The notes under the pieces: model-generated
What the model saw: the letters and a program-made list of their open reading frames with translations, nothing else
Told to the model about the DNA's origin: nothing
The model's database searches: none
Part shown: positions 24,474 through 34,707 of the stretch, one piece after another
How the letters are laid out: each line of letters begins with the position of its first letter
How positions within the stretch are numbered: position 1 is the stretch's first letter
Translations under genes and position numbers: made by a program
From: Butyrivibrio sp. MB2005
GTDB taxonomy: Bacteria; Bacillota; Clostridia; Lachnospirales; Lachnospiraceae
DNA length: 64,000 nt
NCBI RefSeq assembly: GCF_000424285.1
Contig: NZ_AUJP01000021.1
Span: 1-64,000, forward strand
Direction of reading: 5' to 3'

Positions 24474-27400
24474 TCACCCCTTCATGAAATCAAAGATACT
24501 TATCTGGTTAGATTCAGGAATATCTCCAAGCAGACCCATGTTTGCCATCTTCTCTACTACTGCCTGAGGACACTTGGTGCGCTGTCTGAAGTCATCCCTT
24601 GAAATGAAAGGACCATCCTTTGCTGCTTCAACAATCTGATCCGCAGCTTTTTCGCCAAGACCGTCAATACTTACAAGGCTGGGCATGATCTTATCTCCAA
24701 ATACCTGGAAGGATCTTGATGCAGCCTTAAAGATATCTATAGGCATAACCTCTATGCCGCGCTCATACATCTCTTCTGCAAGTCTCATGGCTGCCAGCTC
24801 GTTCTGCTCGGCATTGGTCATCTCATCACCTTTGCTTCGGTAATTGTTCATCCACACGTGAAGAGTACCCTCTCCCTGGAACATATGCTCATAACTGAGG
24901 GCCTTCGCTCTGATGGAGAACCACGCAGCATAGAAAGCCTGAGGCACATAAACCTTGAAATAAGCTATACGCCAAGCCATCATAACGTAAGCTGCAGCGT
25001 GAGCCTTAGGGAACATGTACTTGATCTTCTTACAGGACCAGATGTACCAGTCAGGTACGCCCGCCTCGATCATGGCGTTTTCCATATCGGGAGTAAGTCC
25101 CTTACCCTTACGAACTGACTCCATGGTCTTGAAGGAAAGTGACTTATCCATCCCCTTCTGGATCAGATAGATCATGATATCGTCACGACAACAGATACAG
25201 GTATCGATAGTAGCTTTGCCCTCCTGAATCAAAGTCTGTGCGTTACCGAGCCATACGTCAGTTCCGTGGGACAGACCTGAAATTCTGATAAGGTGAGACA
25301 GTGATGACGGCGATGCGTCGATAACCATCTGCATAGCAAAGTCAGTACCAAACTCAGGAAGTCCAAGACATCCAAGCTTGGTTCCTCCAATCTGATCAGG
25401 AGTGATATTAAGGGACTCCGTATTCATGAAAAGCTTCATTACATTCTTATCATCCAGTGGCACTGTCTTGGGATCAAGTCCCGTGCAATCCTGCAGGAAT
25501 CTTATCATGGTAGGATCATCATGACCCAGAATATCAAGCTTTAGCAGGTTGTGGTCGATGGAGTGATAATCGTAATGAGTCGTAATGGTAGCTGTGGTCA
25601 TATCATTTGCGGGATGCTGAACCGGTGTAAATGAGTTGATATCCTCACCTACAGGCAAAACTATGATACCGCCGGGATGCTGACCTGTACCTCTTCTGAT
25701 ACCGATACAGCCCTGAGTAATTCTGTCTATCTCACATCTTCTCTTAGCTGCACCAATTCCGTCATAGTACTTCTTTACAAAACCATAGGCAGTCTTATCG
25801 GCAAGACCTGCTATGGTTCCGGCACGGAAGGTCTGTCCATATCCGAAAATAACCTCCGTATACTTGTGGGCCTTGGACTGATACTCACCGGAGAAGTTAA
25901 GGTCGATATCAGGCTCCTTATCACCCTTGAATCCCAGGAAGGTCTCGAAAGGAATATCAAAGCCGTCCTTATTCATCATATGTCCGCACTTGGGGCACTT
26001 TTTGTCAGGCATATCACATCCGGAATTACCGCCGTATTTAAGAACTTCTTCCGAATCAAAATCACTGTACTTGCACTTAGGGCATACGTAGTGAGGTGAA
26101 AGAGAATTAACCTCTGTAATACCTGAAGCAAAGGCCACGAAGGATGAACCTACGGATCCTCGAGAGCCTACCAGATATCCATCCTCAACAGACTTCCAAA
26201 CCAGCTTCTGAGCGATGATATACATAACCGCGAATCCGTTCTTGATAATTGAGTTAAGCTCTCTCTCAAGTCTCTCCTCAACTATTGCAGGCAGATTTTC
26301 ACCATAAATCTCATGGGCCTTGTCATAGCAGATCCTGGTAAGGATTCCGTCACTGTCTTCGATTACAGGCGGACATTTATCAGGTCTTACAGGGGATATG
26401 CTATCACATCTTTTAAGGATATCTCTTGTATTTTCAATAACTACTTCTCTTGCTTTTGCTGCTCCAAGGTAATCAAATTCCTTGAGCATCTCAGCGGTTG
26501 TGCGCACAAAAAGCGGAGCCGGGGTCTCTTCATTCATACCCTTACCTGCCATGATAACAGTTCTGTATATCTCATCATCAGGGTTAAGGAAATGCGCATC
26601 ACAGGTAGCAACAACCGGCTTACCATACTGCTCTCCAAGACGAACTATTCTCTTATTTACTTCTCTGATATCATCATCTGAATTGATGGTCTCATATCTC
26701 TCTGAATCCACCATGAAGTGGTTGTTGGCAACAGGCTGAATCTCCAGATAGTCGTAGAAATTCACTATCTTAGCGATCTCCTGATCATCTCTGTCCTCAA
26801 CAACAGCACCGTACAGCTCACCTGCGCAGCAGGCTGAACCGATAATAAGTCCCTCTCTGTGCTTCATCAGCTCGCTCTTAGGTATACGAGGGAATCTGCT
26901 GAAGTAATCCAGGTGCGACTTACTTACCAAAGTGTAGAGATTAACTCTTCCTATGGTATTTTTTGCCAAAATGATTACATGATGGGTACGCAGATGCTTA
27001 ACAATCTCTGGGTTAGATGCACCAAGGGCATTTACCTTAGTGAGATCATCCGCCTGCTCCTGCTCCATCATAGGCATAAACTTAAGGAAAATCTTGGCAG
27101 TACACTCAGCATCATCAACAGCTCTGTGATGGTGCTCATTTACTACGCCAAGGGTTTTACAAAGAGCATCCAGGTTATGCTTAGCCTGTCTTGGGAAAAA
27201 TGCTCTGGATAATCCCATGGTATCCACAGTGGTGTAGTCAACATCTATGCCAAGCTGTCTGCAGTTCTCATTGATAAAGCTGATATCAAAACCGACATTG
27301 TGACCAACAAGAATACAGCCCTCACAGAACTCAACGAATCTGGGAACTATCTCATCCCTTGTGGGACAGCCGATAACCATTTCATCGGTGATGCTGGTGA

Positions 27401-29015
27401 GCTTGGTAATATTGAAGGGTATGGGTTCACCGGGATCAATGAATTCTGAAAAACGGTCCAGAATCTGTCCATCCTTAAGCTTAACCGCACCTATCTCAAT
27501 AATCTTATTTTTCTTGGGAGAAAATCCCGTGGTCTCTATATCAAAGACTACAAAGGTGCTGCCTTCGATTTTCTGCCCCTTATTGTTAATAACAATTTCC
27601 TTCAGGTCATCAACAAGATAACCTTCTACGCCCTGAACAACCTTAAAGAAATCCTGTCTGTCGGGACGCTTTTCGCCTGCTTCCTTGCGCTTACCGGACT
27701 CTGCCTTCCACAGATCCTCCCAGGCATGGTTAGCATCTGTAAGAGCCTGAACTACGCCGTGGTCCGTGATAGCAATACCTGGCATTCCCCATTTGTAAGC
27801 CTGCTTAACGATATCCTTTACCTCGGATACGCCGTCCATATCACTCATCTTGGTATGGCAATGAAGCTCAACACGCTTTACTTCCTCTTCATCAACACGC
27901 TTGGTGGTAAAATCAGGTATCTTACGAATTCCCGCAATACTCTGAATCGTTACCTCGTGATCAAACTTATCCACCATGGCGATTCCCTTGATCTTCAGGA
28001 AAGCGCCTTTCTTGATATCCTGCTCCAGCTCAGGAACATTCTCCATCTTAGCAAAAAGCTTGGCTGTAATGGTATCCGTATAATCGGTAATAGCGAACAT
28101 GAGAATAGCCTTCTCGCCCTTGATTTCTCTCTTATCGTAGCTGATTACCTGGCCTCTGATGGTGACTTCGCCCATCTCTCCCACAATCTCATCCATTGAC
28201 ATAGCTTCATCTTCAAAATCTCTGCCGTAGATAACATTGGGATCATCGGATCTCTTAAAGCCGCCGCTCTGACCTTTTTTGAAGAATTTGCCCGCGGAAC
28301 CGGCACCAAACTTACTGCCCTTGGATGCTCCACCGTCACCGCCCTGGAACTTACTCTTCTCAGCATGCTTCTGCTCAGCCGCCTTCTTCTCAGCAGTCTT
28401 TTCCTTAGCTTCCTTCTCGTGCTTCTTATCAGATTTCTCCTCGGACTGCTCAAGCTTTTGAACAAGCTTCATGGTCTCCTTGGTATAATCATGTTCCTTC
28501 TTTTTCGCTTCGGCTTCCTTGTAGCGGACATCCATTTTTACAGCAAAACCGCAGCGTTCATTCAGAATCTTCTCCAGAATGCGCTGTATGTCAGAAGCCT
28601 TTTTCTCCGCAATAACAGATTCCTCAAGAACAAGAACCACCTTGTCGCTCTCAGGGAATTCGAAATCCGCCGTTTTTAAAACCGTATATTCTATTGGATC
28701 GTAATTCTTGAATTCCAGCATGATGCTGTCCCTGTACATCTCAAGAAGGTTCTTGGGTGTGTACTGGGCAGATAAGAAAAACCTCTCATAGATCTTAACC
28801 GTAAGATTGGTCTCCTTAAACAGCTGCTTCTTGATCTCCTTCTCAGTCTTTATGACCTTTGCCTTGTCGATAAGACGGTTACTGGATAAATAGATACGTA
28901 CGAGATCCTTTTTCTGAGTGGTTGAAATCTTCTCCACCTGAACATCCGCTAATTCTTCTTTTGTGTGTTTATCTAATTCAAGTGTGGCAAACACTTCAAG
29001 AAATGGTTTTCTCAT
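24474..29015 (-). CDS. polC: DNA polymerase III alpha subunit, PolC type
   Basis: 1513 residues: the main replicative polymerase of low-GC Gram-positive bacteria. An N-terminal domain and a Lys/Glu/Gly-rich linker (about 175-265) precede an OB-fold domain (EVTIRGQVISYDKREIKG). The PHP domain (ELHCHTKMSDMDG, AITDHG) is interrupted by the DnaQ-like 3'-5' exonuclease (VVFDIETTGFSPKKNKIIEI), which is the PolC hallmark. The palm and fingers follow, with DIDLNFSGEYQ and the zinc-binding CPKCKYSDFD / CPKCGHMM. Slightly longer than Bacillus PolC because of the linker. AAGAGA precedes ATG by 8. Confidence 0.97.
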   Translation of the reverse strand: MRKPFLEVFATLELDKHTKEELADVQVEKISTTQKKDLVRIYLSSNRLIDKAKVIKTEKEIKKQLFKETNLTVKIYERFFLSAQYTPKNLLEMYRDSIMLEFKNYDPIEYTVLKTADFEFPESDKVVLVLEESVIAEKKASDIQRILEKILNERCGFAVKMDVRYKEAEAKKKEHDYTKETMKLVQKLEQSEEKSDKKHEKEAKEKTAEKKAAEQKHAEKSKFQGGDGGASKGSKFGAGSAGKFFKKGQSGGFKRSDDPNVIYGRDFEDEAMSMDEIVGEMGEVTIRGQVISYDKREIKGEKAILMFAITDYTDTITAKLFAKMENVPELEQDIKKGAFLKIKGIAMVDKFDHEVTIQSIAGIRKIPDFTTKRVDEEEVKRVELHCHTKMSDMDGVSEVKDIVKQAYKWGMPGIAITDHGVVQALTDANHAWEDLWKAESGKRKEAGEKRPDRQDFFKVVQGVEGYLVDDLKEIVINNKGQKIEGSTFVVFDIETTGFSPKKNKIIEIGAVKLKDGQILDRFSEFIDPGEPIPFNITKLTSITDEMVIGCPTRDEIVPRFVEFCEGCILVGHNVGFDISFINENCRQLGIDVDYTTVDTMGLSRAFFPRQAKHNLDALCKTLGVVNEHHHRAVDDAECTAKIFLKFMPMMEQEQADDLTKVNALGASNPEIVKHLRTHHVIILAKNTIGRVNLYTLVSKSHLDYFSRFPRIPKSELMKHREGLIIGSACCAGELYGAVVEDRDDQEIAKIVNFYDYLEIQPVANNHFMVDSERYETINSDDDIREVNKRIVRLGEQYGKPVVATCDAHFLNPDDEIYRTVIMAGKGMNEETPAPLFVRTTAEMLKEFDYLGAAKAREVVIENTRDILKRCDSISPVRPDKCPPVIEDSDGILTRICYDKAHEIYGENLPAIVEERLERELNSIIKNGFAVMYIIAQKLVWKSVEDGYLVGSRGSVGSSFVAFASGITEVNSLSPHYVCPKCKYSDFDSEEVLKYGGNSGCDMPDKKCPKCGHMMNKDGFDIPFETFLGFKGDKEPDIDLNFSGEYQSKAHKYTEVIFGYGQTFRAGTIAGLADKTAYGFVKKYYDGIGAAKRRCEIDRITQGCIGIRRGTGQHPGGIIVLPVGEDINSFTPVQHPANDMTTATITTHYDYHSIDHNLLKLDILGHDDPTMIRFLQDCTGLDPKTVPLDDKNVMKLFMNTESLNITPDQIGGTKLGCLGLPEFGTDFAMQMVIDASPSSLSHLIRISGLSHGTDVWLGNAQTLIQEGKATIDTCICCRDDIMIYLIQKGMDKSLSFKTMESVRKGKGLTPDMENAMIEAGVPDWYIWSCKKIKYMFPKAHAAAYVMMAWRIAYFKVYVPQAFYAAWFSIRAKALSYEHMFQGEGTLHVWMNNYRSKGDEMTNAEQNELAAMRLAEEMYERGIEVMPIDIFKAASRSFQVFGDKIMPSLVSIDGLGEKAADQIVEAAKDGPFISRDDFRQRTKCPQAVVEKMANMGLLGDIPESNQISIFDFMKG

Positions 29016-29031
29016 ACATTAAATCTCTTTC

Positions 29032-29076
29032 TATAATATAAACACACTTCGAAGATTCCAAAGAATCTCCGAAGTG
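29032..29076 (-). terminator. Hairpin between ispG and polC
   Basis: 14-bp stem CACTTCGGAGATTC/GAATCTTCGAAGTG with a TTTG loop, then TGTTTATATT. The weak U-tract suggests a partial terminator with read-through into polC. Confidence 0.65.
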
Positions 29077-29086
29077 ATTATGAACA

Positions 29087-30145
29087 TCAGTCGTTCCAGT
29101 GAACGAGCTCTTCTCTGAGGGTATTTATCAGTTCTGCTTCAGGAACCTTCTTCACGATCTCGCCGCGTTTTATAAGAAGTCCCTCGCCTACGCCGCCTGC
29201 GATACCTATATCAGCTTCTTTGGCTTCTCCGGGGCCGTTTACCGCGCATCCCATAACAGCCACCTTGATATCTAACGGGAATTCCTGAACCATCTTCTCA
29301 ACCTGATTGGCAAGTCCTATAAGATCGATCTTGGTTCTTCCGCAGGTAGGACAGGATACAACTTCTATTCCGCCCTTCCTAAGGCCAAGAGTTTTAAGGA
29401 TCATCTTAGCAGTTCTGATCTCCTCAGTGGGATCTCCTGATAATGAAACTCTTATGGTATCACCAATACCTTCATTCAGAATGATTCCAAGTCCGATTGA
29501 AGACTTGATATTACCGCCATAAAGTGTACCGGCCTCTGTAATTCCAACATGAAGAGGATAATTGGTTTTCTCCGCGAGCTTTTTGTGAGCATCAACGCAG
29601 AGCATAACGTTGGAGGATTTTATACTTATTACAAGATTATCATAATCAAAATCCTCAATTATACGAACCTTATCAAGAGCACTCTCAACAAGGCCCTCAG
29701 CGGTAACACCGCCATATTTTTCAACAAGGTTCTTCTCAAGAGAGCCGCTGTTTACGCCTACTCTGATGGGAATATTTCTCTCCTTGGCTGTCTTAACAAC
29801 AGCTTCTATTCTGTCATTTGAACCGATATTACCGGGATTGATCCTGATCTTATCAGCGCCGTTCTCCATTGCAGCGATGGCCATTTTGTAATCAAAATGA
29901 ATGTCTGCTACAAGAGGAATATGGATTCTCTCTTTTATCTTCTTGATAGCATCTGCTGCTTCCTGAGTAGGAACCGTGCATCTGACAATGTCACAACCTG
30001 CTGCCTCAAGAGCAAGAATCTGCGCAACAGTCGCCTCTACATCCTCTGTAGGTGTATTGGTCATGGACTGGATCATTATGGGATTGCCGCCACCTATGAT
30101 CTTATTTCCTATATGAACAACCTTAGTATTATCGCGATATGCCAT
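29087..30145 (-). CDS. ispG: 4-hydroxy-3-methylbut-2-en-1-yl diphosphate synthase
   Basis: 352-residue iron-sulfur enzyme making HMBPP from MEcPP, the penultimate step of the non-mevalonate isoprenoid pathway. The barrel start is PIMIQSMTNTPTEDVEAT. The cluster-binding part carries VVSCPTCGRTKIDL and VAVMGCAVNGPGEA, which supply the three cysteine ligands. It lies 5 bp after rseP and in the same operon as dxr (an earlier enzyme of the pathway) and uppS (a user of its products). Confidence 0.96.
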   Translation of the reverse strand: MAYRDNTKVVHIGNKIIGGGNPIMIQSMTNTPTEDVEATVAQILALEAAGCDIVRCTVPTQEAADAIKKIKERIHIPLVADIHFDYKMAIAAMENGADKIRINPGNIGSNDRIEAVVKTAKERNIPIRVGVNSGSLEKNLVEKYGGVTAEGLVESALDKVRIIEDFDYDNLVISIKSSNVMLCVDAHKKLAEKTNYPLHVGITEAGTLYGGNIKSSIGLGIILNEGIGDTIRVSLSGDPTEEIRTAKMILKTLGLRKGGIEVVSCPTCGRTKIDLIGLANQVEKMVQEFPLDIKVAVMGCAVNGPGEAKEADIGIAGGVGEGLLIKRGEIVKKVPEAELINTLREELVHWND

Positions 30146-30150
30146 ATCTA

Positions 30151-31203
30151 TTACCTCATGAATTTTGAAACATCATTGATAACCACTACAACCATAAATG
30201 CCAGCAGTATTACCATTCCTACAAGGTGCACCATACCTTCCTTTTCCCTTGGTACGGGCTTACCTCTCACAACCTCGACGAACTGGAATATAAGTCTTCC
30301 TCCGTCAAGAGCAGGGAAAGGAAGAAGGTTCATAACTCCCAGGTTCACAGACAAAAGTATTGCAAGCTCAAGCATTGTAAGAATTACTGACCATACACCG
30401 TAGGGGCTTACTGCCTCGTAGGTATCATCAACTATCTTAACCATTCCGACAGGACCCGAAACATCATTAAGTGAAAGCTTGCCCTGAACGAGAAGCGCAA
30501 GGCTTCTGTAGGTGGTCTTAAGATAATACCAAACATCATACCAAGCGTAGGGAATTACCTTGGAAGGGCTAACCTTGTCATATTTTCCCATGTAGAGCCC
30601 CATGTAATAGCGATTATCCTCGCTGTCGTAACGAGGAATGAGATCGGTAGAATTCACCTGACCGTCTCTCTCATATACGATATGCATGGGACCGCCCTGG
30701 CTGAACTGTGAAATAAGCGTTACCTCTGATGCAAGATGAATCTTCTCGCCATTGATCGAAACGATGGTATCGCCTTCCATAAGTCCTGCATCCGCTGCCG
30801 CAGAATCCTCTGTAAGACCTGCCACAACAGGATATGCCCAGTTTGAATTAGCTACAACGATAATAGCCAGTATCATAGCTGTTATGAAATTGAAAAACGG
30901 ACCGCCAAAAAGTACTGCTATTCTTGCCCACACATTGGCATTTGGAAATGAGCGCTCATCAAACTCCTGGTTCTCAGCGTCCATAACATCCTCGCCTTCA
31001 AACACACAGGCTCCGCCTATAGGTAAAAGCCTGATGCTGTATGTGGTTTCCCCTTTTTTCTTTTTCCATAATACCGGGCCCATTCCGATGAAAAACTCAA
31101 GAACCCTTATTCCATTTGCCTTGGCAATAAGAAAATGCCCCAGCTCATGGGTTGTAACAAGGACACAGAATATTATGAAAAAAATGATCAAACTAACTAA
31201 CAT
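30151..31203 (-). CDS. rseP: Site-2 membrane metalloprotease RseP/RasP
   Basis: 350 residues, M50 family. It cleaves membrane-embedded anti-sigma factors and signal-peptide remnants. Zinc motif HELGH at 19-23 in the first membrane segment, a PDZ domain around 115-195 (GLMEGDTIVSINGEKIHLASEV) and the second metal motif NLLPFPALDGGRL near 297. About four membrane segments. Usual neighbours dxr and ispG are present. Confidence 0.95.
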   Translation of the reverse strand: MLVSLIIFFIIFCVLVTTHELGHFLIAKANGIRVLEFFIGMGPVLWKKKKGETTYSIRLLPIGGACVFEGEDVMDAENQEFDERSFPNANVWARIAVLFGGPFFNFITAMILAIIVVANSNWAYPVVAGLTEDSAAADAGLMEGDTIVSINGEKIHLASEVTLISQFSQGGPMHIVYERDGQVNSTDLIPRYDSEDNRYYMGLYMGKYDKVSPSKVIPYAWYDVWYYLKTTYRSLALLVQGKLSLNDVSGPVGMVKIVDDTYEAVSPYGVWSVILTMLELAILLSVNLGVMNLLPFPALDGGRLIFQFVEVVRGKPVPREKEGMVHLVGMVILLAFMVVVVINDVSKFMR

Positions 31204-31228
31204 ATTTTAAAAAGTGCCTCCCGCAAAA

Positions 31229-32380
31229 TTACAGCTTAAAATTCTCAAGATAAGCATAGGTCTCAGCCTCTGCTGCAAGAATCTCCTCAAGATCAGGATT
31301 CTCTATCTTATTGTGATGCTCCATGGCACCGGTGATCATATCGTAAATATCAAGGAAACGAATCTCCCTTGCTATAAACTTCTTAACAGCCATCTCGTTT
31401 GCCGCGTTAAATACTGTAGGCATGCTGCCGCCTGCTCTTGCAGCATCATAGGCAAGGGCCAGACCTCTAAAGGTATCAGTATCAGGCTTCTCGAAGGTGA
31501 TACTTGCAAGCTCGAAGAAATCAAGTCTCTTCTCATTCATAGGTCTTCTGTCAGGATAGAAAAGTGCATACTGAATAGGCAGCTTCATATCCGGAACACC
31601 AAGCTCCGCCATAACAGCGCCGTCCACAAACTGTACCATAGAATGTATTATACTCTGAGGCTGTACAATAACCTGGATTTGATCAAGGTCTGTACCAAAA
31701 AGCCATTTTGCCTCCATAACTTCAAGTCCCTTATTTACAAGAGATGCTGAATCTATTGTAACCTTAGGACCCATATCCCAGTTGGGATGCTTTAATGCAT
31801 CATCTACTGTCATATTAACAAGCTCTTCACGCTTTTTGCCTCTGAAGGGACCGCCTGAAGCTGTAAGAAGGATTTTTTCAATCTTATCAGCAGGTTCACC
31901 GTTAAGAGACTGAAAAATAGCACTGTGCTCACTGTCCACAGGAAGAATCTTTACATTGTTCTTCGCTGCAAGGGGCATGATGATATGTCCTGCAGTAACA
32001 AGAGTCTCCTTATTTGCAAGAGCAATATCCTTGCCACTCTCGATAGCTGCGATTGTGGGACGGATTCCGATCATACCAACCACAGCTGTAAGAACAGTAT
32101 CTGCCTCCGGCACTGTAGAAACCTCAACAAGGCCTTCCATTCCGGAAAGAACTTTGGTGGGAACATCTGCAATCTTAACCCTAAGCTCCTCTGCTGCCTT
32201 CTCATCAAACATGGCAACATACTTAGGCTGAAACTCTCTTACCTGTTTCTCTACCATGTCAACGCTTCTGTTGGCTGCGATACCCACTACCTTAAGCTCA
32301 TCGGGATTAGCTCTGACAACATCCAGCGTCTGCGTTCCGATTGAACCTGTAGAACCTAAAAGAACAATTTTTCTTCCCAT
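31229..32380 (-). CDS. dxr: 1-deoxy-D-xylulose 5-phosphate reductoisomerase
   Basis: About 383 residues. NADPH-dependent first committed step of the MEP pathway. Rossmann motif IVLLGSTGSIGTQTLDVV at the start, metal/substrate motif PVDSEHSAIFQSL, and the flexible-loop region ATSGG-type LTASGGPFRG and TIDSASLVNKGLEVMEA. ATG at 32380 is chosen because AGAGG is 9 bases upstream; the longer frame would need TTG. Confidence 0.97.
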   Translation of the reverse strand: MGRKIVLLGSTGSIGTQTLDVVRANPDELKVVGIAANRSVDMVEKQVREFQPKYVAMFDEKAAEELRVKIADVPTKVLSGMEGLVEVSTVPEADTVLTAVVGMIGIRPTIAAIESGKDIALANKETLVTAGHIIMPLAAKNNVKILPVDSEHSAIFQSLNGEPADKIEKILLTASGGPFRGKKREELVNMTVDDALKHPNWDMGPKVTIDSASLVNKGLEVMEAKWLFGTDLDQIQVIVQPQSIIHSMVQFVDGAVMAELGVPDMKLPIQYALFYPDRRPMNEKRLDFFELASITFEKPDTDTFRGLALAYDAARAGGSMPTVFNAANEMAVKKFIAREIRFLDIYDMITGAMEHHNKIENPDLEEILAAEAETYAYLENFKL

Positions 32381-32406
32381 TAACAATTACCTCTTACTAA
32401 CTAAAA

Positions 32407-33234
32407 TCAAACATTAAGCAGCATCATTGCCATAAAGAATATCACCGGAGTGATGAAAATAACGCTGTCGAATCTGTCCATAATTCCGCCATGACCGGGA
32501 ATCAGATGACCATAATCCTTAATATCATGATCTCTCTTTATGCCTGATGCGATAAGATCTCCTATCTGAGAAAGAGCACCTGCCACAAGAGTGATCAGCA
32601 TGAAAGCGATAATATCCTGTGATACAGCTGCTGAGCCGGTATTAACCGCATAAACATATCCAAAAACAGCACCTGCAACAACGCTTCCAACAATACCGCC
32701 TATAGCACCTTCAACTGTCTTCTTGGGAGAAAGCTTTTGGCAAAGCTTGTGCTTGCCAAAAGCTCTTCCTGCAAAGTATGCAAAGGTATCACATATCCAT
32801 GCGATAAACGGAAGCCATGCAAGGAACTGTCCGTTTGGCATGATCCTAAGAAGATATATAAAGGAAAGCATCACCGGTGCATAAATAAATGAAAACACCG
32901 CTGCTATAAGCTGCTTTGAATGATATTTGGGAAAAGAAAAAACAAATACGATAGCCTCAGCAAAAAACAAAAACATCAAGGTCATAACAAGATATTTCAT
33001 GTCTCCGCCAAAGGCAACTGTCAGGCCATAATAAGCCACCACTGCAATAAGGCCAAGTATCTCAATAATGTTAAATCCCTTTTCTCCGTTATTTACACCC
33101 AATGCAGATACCAGTTCGTGATATCCCACCAGTGACACAAGAAGGAGAACGCCGGCTGTTACATATCCACCACTAAGGAGTGTGGCCACAAGAAGCACTA
33201 CCAAAACAGCTCCGCTCACAACTCTAGTCTTCAT
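32407..33234 (-). CDS. cdsA: Phosphatidate cytidylyltransferase
   Basis: About 275 residues with roughly eight membrane segments. It makes CDP-diacylglycerol for phospholipid synthesis. The C-terminal family signature (S-x-x-K-R-x-x-D-x-K-D-x-x-x-P-G-H-G-G-x-x-D-R) is visible as SGIKRDHDIKDYGHLIPGHG followed by GIMDRFDS. It is placed between uppS and dxr, the common order. Confidence 0.95.
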   Translation of the reverse strand: MKTRVVSGAVLVVLLVATLLSGGYVTAGVLLLVSLVGYHELVSALGVNNGEKGFNIIEILGLIAVVAYYGLTVAFGGDMKYLVMTLMFLFFAEAIVFVFSFPKYHSKQLIAAVFSFIYAPVMLSFIYLLRIMPNGQFLAWLPFIAWICDTFAYFAGRAFGKHKLCQKLSPKKTVEGAIGGIVGSVVAGAVFGYVYAVNTGSAAVSQDIIAFMLITLVAGALSQIGDLIASGIKRDHDIKDYGHLIPGHGGIMDRFDSVIFITPVIFFMAMMLLNV

Positions 33235-33255
33235 AAAACACAATTCTCCCTGAAT

Positions 33256-33990
33256 TTATTTTGTCTCGGTATCCTTCAAACCGCCAAACTTACGGTTACG
33301 TCCTGCATAGGCATCAACTGCCTTCTGAAGCTCTTCCTTATCAAAATCAGGCCATGCAATATCAGTGTAATAAAACTCTGTATATGCACACTGCCAAAGA
33401 AGGAAGTTACTGAGTCTCTGCTCACCGCAGGTACGGATGAGGAGATCGGGATCAGGTATATTACCTGTATCCAGTTTCTGTGAAATCATCTCCTCTGTAA
33501 TATCCTCAGGTGAGAGTTTTCCATCCTTGCAATCAGCTGCTATTGTTCTTACGGCGCGAACTATCTCATCACGGCTTCCGTAGTTAATAGCTATAGTAAA
33601 AGTAAGTCCGGTGTTACCTGCAGTAGCAGTCTCAAGCTCTTCGATGGCTTCTCTGATATCCTCAGAGAGACGTGAACGCTCGCCGATAACCTGACAGCGA
33701 ACATTATTCTTCATGGACTTCTTGATACTGGTCTTCAAATACTGACGGAGGATCTTCATAAGTGCAGCAACCTCTGTCTCAGGTCTGTTCCAGTTCTCAG
33801 TGGAAAAAGCATATACTGTCAGATACTTTATTCCCATATCTCTGGCAACAACCAGTATGTCCTCTACAGCCTTGGCACCCTGCATATGTCCATAATTCCT
33901 GGGCATACCCTTTGCCTTGGCCCAACGTCCGTTACCATCAAGGATTATTGCTACATGTTCCGGAATCTTACTCATTTCTTCCATATTCAT
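33256..33990 (-). CDS. uppS: Isoprenyl transferase (undecaprenyl diphosphate synthase)
   Basis: 244-residue cis-prenyltransferase making the C55 carrier lipid for peptidoglycan and other wall polymers. Motifs: IILDGNGRWAKAKGMPR (catalytic D18), TVYAFSTENWNRP, and DLLIRTCGEQRLSNFLLWQ with AYTEFYYTDIAWPDF. Three in-frame ATGs lie near the start (residues 1, 3, 6); the first is kept. In the same operon as cdsA. Confidence 0.96.
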   Translation of the reverse strand: MNMEEMSKIPEHVAIILDGNGRWAKAKGMPRNYGHMQGAKAVEDILVVARDMGIKYLTVYAFSTENWNRPETEVAALMKILRQYLKTSIKKSMKNNVRCQVIGERSRLSEDIREAIEELETATAGNTGLTFTIAINYGSRDEIVRAVRTIAADCKDGKLSPEDITEEMISQKLDTGNIPDPDLLIRTCGEQRLSNFLLWQCAYTEFYYTDIAWPDFDKEELQKAVDAYAGRNRKFGGLKDTETK

Positions 33991-34059
33991 ATTCCTATCT
34001 TCAAAAATAAAGTTTTAAGTTCTCTGGATTTTCTCAAAGCAAACCAAATGATTTCCTAT

Positions 34060-34098
34060 GAGATAAAAGTCAGAGCCTGTGATGTCCCCACAGGCTCC
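34060..34098 (-). terminator. Hairpin between frr and uppS
   Basis: Perfect stem GAGCCTGTG/CACAGGCTC (34073-34081 with 34089-34097), followed by TGACTTTTATC on the minus strand. Possibly a partial terminator. Confidence 0.6.
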
Positions 34099-34135
34099 AA
34101 CATTGATTGTTATTTAATACTTATGATAACAACTA

Positions 34136-34687
34136 TTATACAGTCATTATCTCTTTGCTCTTCTCTTCTACAGCGCCGTCAATCTTCTTGATGAACTGGT
34201 CTGTAAGCTTCTGAAGATCTTCCTCAAGCTCAGCTATCTCATCCTCTGAAACATCTGTGCCCTTAAGCTTCTTGAAGGCATCATTACCATCACGACGAAT
34301 GTTTCTGATGGCTACCTTAGAGTCTTCACCCTTTTTCTTGATGTCCTTTGCAAGCTGTTTTCTTCTCTCCTCTGTAAGCTCAGGGAAAACAAGTCTTATA
34401 ACATTACCATCATTGCTGGGTGTGATTCCAACATCTGATGCCATGATAGCTTTCTCGATATCCTTAATAAGGCTCTTATCCCAGGGTGCAATCTGAATCA
34501 TGCGCGCTTCGGGAATTGAAACGTTACCTACCTGCTGAATGGGTGTAGGTGTTCCGTAATAGTCAACCTTCACCTTATCGAGAACATGAGGATTTGCTCT
34601 GCCTGCACGTACTGCAGCAAGATCAGCTACAAGGAAATCATAAGCTTTTGTCATTTTCGCTTCATAAGGCTTAACTTTCTCATTCAT
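34136..34687 (-). CDS. frr: Ribosome recycling factor
   Basis: About 183 residues, the normal RRF length. With EF-G it splits the post-termination ribosome. Core motifs: VRAGRANPHVLDKVKVDYYG, PTPIQQVGNVSIPEAR, VRLVFPELTEERRKQLAKDIKK. Start at 34687 is set by GGAGG 8 bases upstream; the longer frame contains the SD inside it. It directly follows pyrH, a conserved pair. Confidence 0.97.
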   Translation of the reverse strand: MNEKVKPYEAKMTKAYDFLVADLAAVRAGRANPHVLDKVKVDYYGTPTPIQQVGNVSIPEARMIQIAPWDKSLIKDIEKAIMASDVGITPSNDGNVIRLVFPELTEERRKQLAKDIKKKGEDSKVAIRNIRRDGNDAFKKLKGTDVSEDEIAELEEDLQKLTDQFIKKIDGAVEEKSKEIMTV

Positions 34688-34707
34688 ACCATTGTCCTCC
34701 AACATAA

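Noticed and set aside
31214-31750. 178-residue plus-strand ORF opposite dxr
   Set aside because: It is a shadow frame of dxr codon usage; the composition is unlike real proteins.
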